The notes beneath the pieces are model-generated. The model saw only the letters and a program-made list of their open reading frames with translations. It did no database searches and was not told the origin of the DNA. Below are positions 16,651-24,394 of a stretch of 26,027 nucleotides of DNA, piece by piece (positions within the stretch are counted from its first letter, which is position 1; each line of letters begins with the position of its first letter). A program made the position numbers and the translations under genes. The stretch comes from a virus: positions 1-26,027 of the IMG/VR virus record IMGVR_UViG_3300030106_007162. One strand, 5' to 3'.

Positions 16651-17776
16651 AGATATAAAAGTGGTCTAATTCTTTCCAATAATCAACACTATCCAGCACT
16701 TTATTATTGGAGTCAAGACCTTTTTTCCAATGAGCGTAACTTAAATATTCTTTATTGCCCTCAAGTAGTCTTTTGGAGGAGAAAAACTTAGCATTCGCGC
16801 TTAGCCCGTCTATTTTTGATCGCTCGGGATTGTATAATCTCACAAGAACATCGAAGTATTTGTTCCTTATTTCACCCAAGTCTTTCTTGTCTTTGACAAG
16901 CAATGTACATGGGATATTCCAGTTTTTTAATGTTTTAAAATAGCTTTCGGGTATAATATCCCAAGACGGATCTACAAAAATAAATAAACCTGTGATATTC
17001 GCTGAAAAATCCTTGAGTCCGTGGGGTTGGATTAGTTGATCGCTTATGATTGTAACTTTGTGGTTTTTCGCGTATTGCAAAAACGCAGCTTCATCGTAAC
17101 CATAGTCAATTCTCAAAAACAGAGACTGCCCCTGCGCCAAATTAATATTAGTAAATGAAGTTGGAATAACCTCTAGCGCAACCTGCCCAAAATTTGCGCC
17201 TACATGCTTGGTGGTAAAATTAATTGATCCATCGACCCGCAATAACTTTAATACCGCCGCCGCGATTTCTTCAGCTTTAATTTTATTAATCTGTTGTCTT
17301 GGATCTTGAATATTGAAGCATGGCTTGCCATCCCACTCGGGCGCTAAATTTATGTTTAATTTACTAGCTGAAAAAATAGGGCGATTTGTGTTTGGAAAAG
17401 TATTACCAAAAATATTTACAGTTGGAATATTTTTCGCACTTGCAGCATGAGAAAGAACGCCATCAGAACCCAAATGCAAAAGTGAATTGGATAAAATGAA
17501 ACATTTCTGTTTAAATGAAACGTTTAAAATATTATCTACTCCTGCGATTGGTTTCGAATCGCCAAGTTGAATAACTTTTATTTTATTAAGCTTCAAAACA
17601 GGCTTCAATAAACTGAGAACGATATCGTAATGTTTGTAGTGTTTTGCTGGTTTGTTTTCTTCCGTTGCGATAGTTATATATTTATCTGCGACAAGGGGAA
17701 AAAAGTGATCCTTGATGATGGGGCGTGAAATTTTTACACCTAAGTTTTTGGCGTATTCTTCTAGTAAGTGGGACAT
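16637..17776 (-). CDS. GT9 (heptosyltransferase-like) C-terminal lobe plus an unknown domain
   Basis: A 379-residue protein. Residues 25-180 match the nucleotide-sugar-binding C-terminal lobe of glycosyltransferase family 9: a strand around VIQLGD, then FILSNSLLHLGSDGVLSHAA and NIPTVNIFGNTFPNTNRP, the counterpart of the ADP-heptose-binding region of heptosyltransferases. The N-terminal lobe expected of GT9 is missing here and is found instead at the C-terminus of the upstream gene, two bases away. Residues about 190-379 form a domain I do not recognise, alpha/beta in pattern (LFLRIDYGYDEAAFL, KVTIISDQLI, GLFIFVDPSW). A role in assembling or modifying a surface or phage glycan is likely. The short gap (TAG-GA-ATG) implies translational coupling or a frameshift between the two genes. 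Confidence 0.65.
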   Translation of the reverse strand: MSHLLEEYAKNLGVKISRPIIKDHFFPLVADKYITIATEENKPAKHYKHYDIVLSLLKPVLKLNKIKVIQLGDSKPIAGVDNILNVSFKQKCFILSNSLLHLGSDGVLSHAASAKNIPTVNIFGNTFPNTNRPIFSASKLNINLAPEWDGKPCFNIQDPRQQINKIKAEEIAAAVLKLLRVDGSINFTTKHVGANFGQVALEVIPTSFTNINLAQGQSLFLRIDYGYDEAAFLQYAKNHKVTIISDQLIQPHGLKDFSANITGLFIFVDPSWDIIPESYFKTLKNWNIPCTLLVKDKKDLGEIRNKYFDVLVRLYNPERSKIDGLSANAKFFSSKRLLEGNKEYLSYAHWKKGLDSNNKVLDSVDYWKELDHFYIYEQN

Positions 17777-17778
17777 TC

Positions 17779-19668
17779 CTATAGTAGTGAAAATTGATGG
17801 GTGTTCACACCATTGTGAATGTATGCGGCACTCTTTTGTGTGGTGGTGTTCGGATAAAAAACCATTTCAAATATGCCCTCTTGTGGGCCAATCCCCTCTA
17901 ACGCTAAACAATTTTCAAGAAGTGGGCTGTACGGTAAGCACTTGTGTATATTTGGGTTGTCTTCTATATATTGAAAATATTCAGGCTTAGTAAAAAAATA
18001 AATATTGTAATTTTTATATTGTTTTTTGAGATTATTTATAAGCGCATTAACTAAAAAGACATCCGTTTCGCTCTCTTGCAAAACAATACCAATTCTGCGC
18101 CCCTTGTCATCTGAATCCAGTAAATCTATAAGATCAGGAGCATTATTTTGTGCATTTTCTTGAGCAGCAACGTTTTTGAAATGTTGCAGCACACTTTTCG
18201 GATCATTGCCAGCCCTTAGGTGTGCCATCCAGTGTTTAAATCCTTGCGTGTTTTTATCAACGGTATCATTAAGAATATTTTTGTAAATATCAATAAGGAA
18301 CTCCTCTTGATTAATGTATTTTTCTTTTGGCTGATATTCGGGATTTAGTTTAACGCGATTCAAGTCATAATCATAATTAACTTCTGGCATATTGTCGATT
18401 ATATCCTCAAGCTGGCGACCAATAACTTCTGTAGAAAAATTGTCTATTACCCATTCCCTAGATTTTTGCTCGCGAAGACGCCTATCCTTCTCGTCCATTT
18501 TATATACCTCGATTAATTTTTCCGCCATATCTTCTGAATCTGTGGAAGCTTTAATGAATTGCGTCCCAGGTTCTCTATACTCATGCCATGCGAGGGGAAT
18601 ACCCCCACTTTCCTCAGTTGCGCTATCTTCGCCACAGGAATAATTAGTAACCAAAGTAATTAATTCTGTTAACTTTGCCTCTTGAATGGGTATTTCTTGA
18701 CCGCCGCTAGTGAAGGGGTGGCAATAAACATCCATCAAATTGTAAATCTCATTTAACTGAGCCTCGCTAACTCCAGCGCTTGGATTTGTTGTATTTTGAG
18801 ATTTTTTGCTGCCGCACAAATTACAGTCTTGCTCTTGTCCTGTGAATGGTCTTACTGAATAACCCTTGCATTTATTACAAACATAAGTTGTTAATATGTC
18901 AGTGGGATTAATACCTTTTTCCTCAACGATTCTTGGAATATCCCAGCCCTCTGACCAGTGCGTATGCAAGAGTAGTTTTGCATTAGGAACTGAAACCTTT
19001 AACTTTTTAAAGCTGTCCAAAAGATTTGGAACACTTTTGCGTAATTGATTCCTAAAAACATAACCTACTATGTACTCGTTAGATAGGTTGTGCGACCGTC
19101 TTAGCTTTAAGCGTTCATCGTCTGTAAACCTATAGAAATGACTGGTATCTAATGATCCTCTTAAGGTTTTAACGTGATCATAACCGATTTTTTTCATCGC
19201 CCTTTCAGCGAAAGAGGCCCAAACGTAATAATGCTTTACCTTTGGGGCAAAATCTATAGCTGACTGCAAAATGGGTAGGCTGTCCAAAGTTGTCCAAATC
19301 ATGGTGTTTATCTTGTCCCACCAAGGTTTTTTGTTATATCCATTAAATGCCCAGATATCCTCTATACCAATGTAAACATCAGGTTTAAATTCTTTAATTG
19401 CTAGATCCACTAAACTTTGCCCATAGCCCTCGGCACGTTGCTGCTCGGGATTCAACGTCTGTAATTTACCTTGGTCGGGAAGGGAGCCTCTACACTCCCA
19501 TGGAACATTTTGGGTCTGAGGGTCTTGCCAGTGTACACCATTGGCTAATTCGACAAGGTTATATTTGCCCGTGTCGTAAAGATAGCGCATTATGTTTCTT
19601 TTGTTTTTGCCAAAACCTGTGAAGGCTCTACAAAAATTAGAGTGAATTAGAACAGTTTTCTTTTTCAT
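17779..19668 (-). CDS. multidomain glycosyltransferase: GT4-like, zinc-ribbon insert, DUF4214-like, GT9 N-terminal lobe
   Basis: A 629-residue protein. Residues 1-430 look like a GT-B retaining glycosyltransferase (group 1/GT4): an N-terminal strand with FCRAFTGFGKNKRNIMRYL, VGYVFRNQLRKSVPNLLDSF at the second lobe, and HPFTSGGQEIPIQEA (316-331) in place of the E-x7-E nucleotide-sugar site. A four-cysteine ribbon, CNKC at 264-267 and CNLC at 282-285, is inserted in the donor-binding lobe. Residues 455-505 resemble DUF4214 (FLIDIYKNILND, then GFKHWMAHLRAG). Residues 525-629 look like the N-terminal lobe of GT9 (RIGIVLQESETDVFLVNALI, YNIYFFTKPEY) and stop just where the C-terminal lobe should begin. 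The start overlaps the upstream stop (TAATG). The target glycan is unknown. Confidence 0.72.
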   Translation of the reverse strand: MKKKTVLIHSNFCRAFTGFGKNKRNIMRYLYDTGKYNLVELANGVHWQDPQTQNVPWECRGSLPDQGKLQTLNPEQQRAEGYGQSLVDLAIKEFKPDVYIGIEDIWAFNGYNKKPWWDKINTMIWTTLDSLPILQSAIDFAPKVKHYYVWASFAERAMKKIGYDHVKTLRGSLDTSHFYRFTDDERLKLRRSHNLSNEYIVGYVFRNQLRKSVPNLLDSFKKLKVSVPNAKLLLHTHWSEGWDIPRIVEEKGINPTDILTTYVCNKCKGYSVRPFTGQEQDCNLCGSKKSQNTTNPSAGVSEAQLNEIYNLMDVYCHPFTSGGQEIPIQEAKLTELITLVTNYSCGEDSATEESGGIPLAWHEYREPGTQFIKASTDSEDMAEKLIEVYKMDEKDRRLREQKSREWVIDNFSTEVIGRQLEDIIDNMPEVNYDYDLNRVKLNPEYQPKEKYINQEEFLIDIYKNILNDTVDKNTQGFKHWMAHLRAGNDPKSVLQHFKNVAAQENAQNNAPDLIDLLDSDDKGRRIGIVLQESETDVFLVNALINNLKKQYKNYNIYFFTKPEYFQYIEDNPNIHKCLPYSPLLENCLALEGIGPQEGIFEMVFYPNTTTQKSAAYIHNGVNTHQFSLL

Positions 19669-20147
19669 TACTGCTTGAAGCTTTTATTCTTTGATAAACG
19701 GTAAATGTACAGTTCCTGCAAATAAAATTTCAAAAATTCACGCAGACAATAAGCTTCTGACATTTCGACGCCTATGCCAAATTTATTTGCCGAGTTTCGT
19801 GTTACCCCAAAAGAAAAGGCTTTGCTACCATCTTTTTTTGTATATGGCTTGAACAAGATTGAGGTTTTATTATCCTCGTAAGAGTGAAAGGCAGAAAATT
19901 CTTGGTAATTTTCAATCGCCTGAATAAATCCTCCTATTTCAATTTCATTTAACTTAATAGAAATTGACTTTTCGGGATTTTTCGCGTTTTCAGAAAAAGA
20001 TCCGCTCCGAGTTTTACTATTCCAAGAATACTGTTTTACAGCCCTAATGTATACACAAGGCTCTTGGTTTTTATTATTAGCTCCTATATCAAAACTGAAC
20101 GCACAACCCGTATTTTTAGCGTTGGGTTTGTAGTATTGAACAATCAT
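19668..20147 (-). CDS. uncharacterised protein, possible whirly/MRP-like single-stranded nucleic-acid-binding fold
   Basis: A 159-residue protein that is beta-rich in the first 120 residues and helical at the end. The pattern is GCAFSFDIGANN, VYIRAVKQYSW, then KSISIKLNEIEIGGFIQAIE, a second set of strands (SILFKPYTKKDGSKAFSFGV) and a final helix with YCLREFLKFYLQELYIYRL. The order of two four-stranded sheets each followed by a helix is reminiscent of whirly/MRP nucleic-acid-binding domains. This is a pattern impression, not a motif match. A hairpin occupies nearly the entire gap between the upstream stop codon and this ATG. The gene overlaps the downstream glycosyltransferase by TAATG. Confidence 0.5.
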   Translation of the reverse strand: MIVQYYKPNAKNTGCAFSFDIGANNKNQEPCVYIRAVKQYSWNSKTRSGSFSENAKNPEKSISIKLNEIEIGGFIQAIENYQEFSAFHSYEDNKTSILFKPYTKKDGSKAFSFGVTRNSANKFGIGVEMSEAYCLREFLKFYLQELYIYRLSKNKSFKQ

Positions 20148-20173
20148 GTAAGATTGTATGAAACAATCTCCCT
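20148..20173 (-). promoter_or_regulatory. hairpin between a Shine-Dalgarno-like GGGAG and the start codon
   Basis: On the minus strand GGGAG (20172-20168) overlaps the stop codon of the DUF1501 gene. It is followed by the inverted repeat ATTGT/ACAAT (up to AGATTGT/ACAATCT, 20169-20151) with a five-base loop, then TAC and the ATG at 20147. Linear spacing from GGGAG to ATG is 20 bases, too long. With the five-pair stem folded, the effective spacing falls to about five. Alternatively the full seven-pair stem hides the GGGAG. Confidence 0.45.
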
Positions 20174-21383
20174 AATTCAATATTTCTTTTATGATTTGAC
20201 CCTTCTGGGCCACCGTAAACGGCCTGCCGTTTGGGGAAAAATGCTCTTCTTCTACATCAATACCCAAAAGATGTGCGGTGGTGCAGTTTAGATCTGCGGC
20301 GTCATGAGATTTACTGGTAACCTTAATGGCTTTTTTGTCGCTTTCACCAAGCACCATTCCACCCTTAATGCCACCGCCTATCATCAATGCTGAATAACAC
20401 TGGGGGTGGTGATCGCGCCCACTGTTGACGTTTATACGCGGAGTCCTTCCAAAATCTGTGGTTAGCGTAATGAGGGTGCTGTCCAATAAGCCGTCCGCTT
20501 CCAAGTCTATAACCAATGCGCTCAATGCGTCATCAAGTTCTTTTAGTTTGTCATCTAATTTTGTAAAATTATCCACATGCGTATCCCAACCACCATTATT
20601 TATTTCTATAAATTGAATGTCACCCTTAATGAGCCTCTTTGCTAATAAGCAGCCCTGACCAAGCCTTGTTTTGCCGTAAGCATCTCTTTTTTTCTGACTC
20701 TCTCTTGATAGATCAAATAAATCTAAATCTTTTGACTTGAGAAACTTGATTGTGTCATCATAAAAATCTGAATATTCTTTTACAATGGGGTATTTTTTAG
20801 ATACAATGTTTGCATTAAGGCTACTTAGCAAAGTTAAGCGCTCCTGTAAATGCCTATCCGTTCTTACGTTCTTTAATCCCGCGTTCGGGTCAACAATGGG
20901 CAATGGCGACTTGATACGCGGTAGAAATCCAGATTTTGGATGAGCAGAAGAGCCAGAAATCAATACATAATCGGGCATTTCCCTCTCCCTATCCTTTAGG
21001 TGTGCCGCCCATGAGCCGAGACTTGGATGAACTATTGTGCCTATCTGCCGATAAGAAGTTCGATTTAGGTATTGTGCTGGACCATGAGCGCCTGTTTTGG
21101 AACTCATTCCCCTAATTACGCAAATTTTATCCATCGTTTTAGCAAGCTTGGGTAGGCGATGGCCGATTTGGATTCCATCTACATTTGTTGCAATCTTGCT
21201 CGTTTGACCCTTTACCTCATCATCATCTTTTGGATCAAATGAATCTATGTGGCTCATACCTCCATCAAGATAAATGTAAATTACATTTTTTACCTTAGGA
21301 TTTGCCTGCTTTGCTGCGCCCTTGAGAGCGGTAAGCCCAAAGGCTGAAGTGGCTAAGCTATTTATAAAAAGTCTACGGTTCAT
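20172..21383 (-). CDS. DUF1501 protein (sulfatase-like, Tat-exported), PVC-bacteria family
   Basis: From the ATG at 21383, which overlaps the upstream TGA (ATGA), the protein has 403 residues. An ATG at 21422 would only add 13 residues before the signal. The start MNRRLFINSLATSAFGLTAL is a twin-arginine-like signal peptide. The DUF1501 domain follows at full length: VIYIYLDGGMSHIDSFDPK (about 34-52), GAHGPAQYLNRTSY, HPSLGSWAAHL, NNGGWDTHVDNF, TLTTDFGRTPRINVNSGRDH and GGGIKGGMVLGESD, ending NGRPFTVAQKGQIIKEIL. All these blocks are typical of the alkaline-phosphatase-like superfamily member found mainly in planctomycetes and verrucomicrobia. The chemical function is not established. Its operon partner is the DUF1549/DUF1553 gene, the usual arrangement in those bacteria, but here it sits in a phage. 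Confidence 0.9.
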   Translation of the reverse strand: MNRRLFINSLATSAFGLTALKGAAKQANPKVKNVIYIYLDGGMSHIDSFDPKDDDEVKGQTSKIATNVDGIQIGHRLPKLAKTMDKICVIRGMSSKTGAHGPAQYLNRTSYRQIGTIVHPSLGSWAAHLKDREREMPDYVLISGSSAHPKSGFLPRIKSPLPIVDPNAGLKNVRTDRHLQERLTLLSSLNANIVSKKYPIVKEYSDFYDDTIKFLKSKDLDLFDLSRESQKKRDAYGKTRLGQGCLLAKRLIKGDIQFIEINNGGWDTHVDNFTKLDDKLKELDDALSALVIDLEADGLLDSTLITLTTDFGRTPRINVNSGRDHHPQCYSALMIGGGIKGGMVLGESDKKAIKVTSKSHDAADLNCTTAHLLGIDVEEEHFSPNGRPFTVAQKGQIIKEILN

Positions 21384-23113
21384 GTTATTAATTTCATTTC
21401 GTGAGAGTTCAATAAAACCCACACAATGTCGTAAAGTAATGCGCCAGCCAGCGCTTTCTTTTCTCCTGCTGTTGGCATTCTACCCAAGAAAGAATAAAAC
21501 AGTATCTCCAAGGATTTCTCTTTTGGTGCGCTCTGAGCTTTTTTCATTGCAAAGCTAATTTTAGAACCCAATGTACTTGCTAGTGGGCTGTTCATCAAAA
21601 CTAGAATTTGCGTAATGTTCCCATCTGTATCACCGTTCTGAATTAATTCTCTATCCGAGCGCCCAAACTCAATTAGAAAGTTGGCATTTTTAGAATTTTC
21701 AAACACATGTGATGAGCGTATCGCCAGTAAAGAGCCAAGTTTTGGGGCGCTATCATAATACTTCCTGTTCAAGGAATTATATTCATTGTGTTTTTTGACA
21801 ACCGTTGCGGCGTCCATTTCAGCAAGGTCAGAGAAAACATTTAGATATTGTTCATCGTAGCGCTTTGGTTGCCAGCCATCAGGATCACCGACATGAAGAG
21901 TTACAAGAGAATCCCAGAACTGGGGCGCCGTCATTCTTCTCAGCGCTGGACCTCTAAATTTACCCTCGGCATCAGCCTCGCTCTGATAAAATCTTGTGTT
22001 TAGCAAGATTCTATTAAAGTTCTTTGTGTCATAGTTAACTTTTTTAATTACTGTGATTAAATACCTGAGTAATTCATCGTTTTTACTCTTAACGAGTTTC
22101 TCACCCTGCGTAATGGTATTTAGGCCATCAATCAAGGGGAAACCAAAAGCCCTATTCCATAATCTGTTAACGATATTTGCTGCAAAAAAAGGATGCTCAT
22201 CAGCCGTCAGCCAATTAGCAAAATCTTCTCGTAGTTTTGTTCTATCCCTATGCTCTCTAATATGCTTACCAAATACGGTTCTCGCCTTGACCGTTTCATT
22301 TGGCTCTCCATCCCTATACTGATAATCGTGCGGTAATTTTAATGTCTTTTTTTGGTTATCGTTAACCCCATACTGATACCCATACCTAATAAATTGGTTG
22401 ACCTTATTTATAGTTCCCCTGCTGTCACCCTTATCCATTGCGGTTGCCTCCTCCCTTATTCTTTTCAAGTGTCCATTATCACCTTTACGATTACGGGTAT
22501 CAAGCGGCCCAAAAAATGCGGTTAGATTATAGTAATCAAACTGACTCCAATCATCGAAAGGGTGGTCATGGCATTGAGCGCAACTTATATCCATGCCAGC
22601 AAATGCCTGAAATGTATTGCTGACATTATCCAACAACATTCCCTCGTCGCGTAAAAAATATCCAACCTCAGGATTCTCCCAAATACGACCCTTTGCCGTA
22701 AGCATTCTCTTAACCATTACATCATAGCTGACGTTATCGCTAATCTGATCCTTTATCCAAAAAATGTAATTAACGCCATTTACATTATTACTAAGTCTTT
22801 TTTTTATCCTGAGCAAATCTGCCCAAAAGTTAAACATATTTTCAGTATAGCCGCTACTATCTAGGAGCTTATCAATTAACTCTTTGCGTGAGGTAAAAGA
22901 CTGACCCTCATCATATGTTGGAATGCGCCCAACAATATCTATGTATGCCCGCCGAATAAACTTTTCATCCGAAATCGGCTTTGGCATTTCTTGACGCTGC
23001 CTCTTTAGTTGATTGGCGATTATTACGTCAATTTTATTACTGTAATTTTCAGAGCCTAAGCCGCCAAAAGTTGTAATAAAAAACAAGACTAGACCCGTAA
23101 AGAGCTTTTTCAT
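21380..23113 (-). CDS. DUF1549/DUF1553 protein with CxxCH motif (exported), PVC-bacteria family
   Basis: A 577-residue protein with an N-terminal signal peptide (MKKLFTGLVLFFITTFGGLG). Residues about 25-200 are the DUF1549 (PSCyt2) domain: ISDEKFIRRAYIDIVGRIPT, LIDKLLDSSGY, FWADLLRI and a CAQCHDHPFDDW block with Cys178, Cys181 and His182, the canonical c-type heme signature. Residues about 285-575 are DUF1553 (PSD1): FAANIVNRLWNRAFGFPLID, ILLNTRFYQSEA, GPALRRMTAPQFWDSL and a closing YDIVWVLLNSHEM. It is shorter than many PVC homologues because it lacks an N-terminal PSCyt1 domain. It probably acts in the periplasm or at the cell surface as partner of the DUF1501 protein, with which it shares an ATGA overlap. 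The family function is unknown, and haem binding is inferred from the motif. Confidence 0.9.
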   Translation of the reverse strand: MKKLFTGLVLFFITTFGGLGSENYSNKIDVIIANQLKRQRQEMPKPISDEKFIRRAYIDIVGRIPTYDEGQSFTSRKELIDKLLDSSGYTENMFNFWADLLRIKKRLSNNVNGVNYIFWIKDQISDNVSYDVMVKRMLTAKGRIWENPEVGYFLRDEGMLLDNVSNTFQAFAGMDISCAQCHDHPFDDWSQFDYYNLTAFFGPLDTRNRKGDNGHLKRIREEATAMDKGDSRGTINKVNQFIRYGYQYGVNDNQKKTLKLPHDYQYRDGEPNETVKARTVFGKHIREHRDRTKLREDFANWLTADEHPFFAANIVNRLWNRAFGFPLIDGLNTITQGEKLVKSKNDELLRYLITVIKKVNYDTKNFNRILLNTRFYQSEADAEGKFRGPALRRMTAPQFWDSLVTLHVGDPDGWQPKRYDEQYLNVFSDLAEMDAATVVKKHNEYNSLNRKYYDSAPKLGSLLAIRSSHVFENSKNANFLIEFGRSDRELIQNGDTDGNITQILVLMNSPLASTLGSKISFAMKKAQSAPKEKSLEILFYSFLGRMPTAGEKKALAGALLYDIVWVLLNSHEMKLIT

Positions 23114-23116
23114 GTC

Positions 23117-24391
23117 TTACTTTTTCTTTTGTTTTTCTTTCATCACCTCATCATGACGCTTCATAAAAGCCTCATGAGATGGACCCGCCATATAAAGAGT
23201 CTTACCGTCTTTAGTCTCATGGGAGTGAAATCCCTTAAGACCCAGTTTTTTTGCGTCCTTTAGAGCCTCGTCCTTGGTTTTAAAGTAATGCTGCATTACT
23301 TCGGGGGCGCCCTGCGCCCTTTTAAGTGCTTCTTGAGTGGGCCTATCCTTATCCCCAGGTTTAGCAGGCTTGTAGTTTTTGCCCATTCTTTGTTTTTTCT
23401 TCCTGATGTTCTCCCATAAGGAAGACATTGCTTCTGCCGCCCAGTTTTTCTCTGAAGCGGAAACTATATCTTGGTCAGCCTTCCTATAGGAATCCTTAAC
23501 TTTGCCACCTCTTCTCATTTTTAGGAACATATTTACGCGAGCCATTGCCCAGCCATGTCTGGACATATTGGGTCTATGTGAGGTGCTAAACGCCCCCGAA
23601 CCTCGACGATATACTTTCTTTAACTGAGAAAGCGTTACCTTCTTTGAGTGTTTGGAATTATGTTCTTTAACTTTTTCTTTTAGCGCATTGGTTGTTTTTT
23701 CGCTAAATGTAATTTTACCACCCTTTTCTCCTGCACTACCCTTGGGATTTTTCTTTGAGCCTTTCTTTCTTTCGCTAGGCTCAGCAGGGGTTTGAGCGCC
23801 ACTTTTGCGACCGCTTCGCTTAGCAGCCTCAGAGACCTCTGCCTCTGGCGCATTGGCCAACTCGGGATTCATGGCTAATAGCTCGTCATGATCAAATAAA
23901 GTTTCACCATCCCACTCGTAATCATTCTCCACTGAACCCTCTACTTTTTTACCAGCCCTCCACTGTTTGCAAGACCAATACCGAGCTTTCCACTTTGGAC
24001 CTGGGTTATCACAATTATGCCTAGCCCTAAAACTCTTGCGACGGGCAGGATCATCCCTTTTGATTTCCATATTGGGGTCACCAAAATTAACTTTCACAAC
24101 ATTACCCTTTTCGTTTTTGACATAAACGGAGAATTTTTTCGGACCTTTTGGGGTCCTGAATGGCTTATTTAATGGCTTATTCTCATTTGCTGATTGCGAA
24201 AAAAATAAAGCTTCTGATGAGCCTTCCCCCACAATAAGCGAAGCGTTAGAGCGTTCTTTATTGAATTGAGAGTAGCAGACAGCGGCCCTCTGCTTGTTGT
24301 CTTTGAATTCATCCTTCTTGGATAGCTCCATCATGCAGCGATCCATGAATTTAGAATACTTTTCTCCGTTGTTTGGACTTGGAAGTGGCAT
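23117..24391 (-). CDS. multidomain basic phage protein with FGDP, RGxGAFSTSHRP and C-terminal HSH modules
   Basis: A 424-residue, very Lys/Arg-rich protein built from short modules often seen in marine phage proteins, some linked to capsid maturation proteins. Residues 1-45 have a Cys/Lys helix (KYSKFMDRCMMELSKKDEF, AVCYSQFNK). Residues 88-145 hold VNFGDPNMEIKRDDPARRKS followed by FRARHNCDNP and ARYWSCKQW. After an acidic and then basic low-complexity linker (about 180-225), residues 255-292 carry KKVYRRGSGAFSTSHRP and WAMARVNMFLKM. The last 55 residues contain KKLGLKGFHSHETKDGKTLY and an SHEAF motif. I do not know its function. The modular make-up suggests an internal or structural protein. 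It lies three bases after both neighbours' junctions, in the operon with the DUF1549 gene. Confidence 0.65.
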   Translation of the reverse strand: MPLPSPNNGEKYSKFMDRCMMELSKKDEFKDNKQRAAVCYSQFNKERSNASLIVGEGSSEALFFSQSANENKPLNKPFRTPKGPKKFSVYVKNEKGNVVKVNFGDPNMEIKRDDPARRKSFRARHNCDNPGPKWKARYWSCKQWRAGKKVEGSVENDYEWDGETLFDHDELLAMNPELANAPEAEVSEAAKRSGRKSGAQTPAEPSERKKGSKKNPKGSAGEKGGKITFSEKTTNALKEKVKEHNSKHSKKVTLSQLKKVYRRGSGAFSTSHRPNMSRHGWAMARVNMFLKMRRGGKVKDSYRKADQDIVSASEKNWAAEAMSSLWENIRKKKQRMGKNYKPAKPGDKDRPTQEALKRAQGAPEVMQHYFKTKDEALKDAKKLGLKGFHSHETKDGKTLYMAGPSHEAFMKRHDEVMKEKQKKK

Positions 24392-24394
24392 ATA

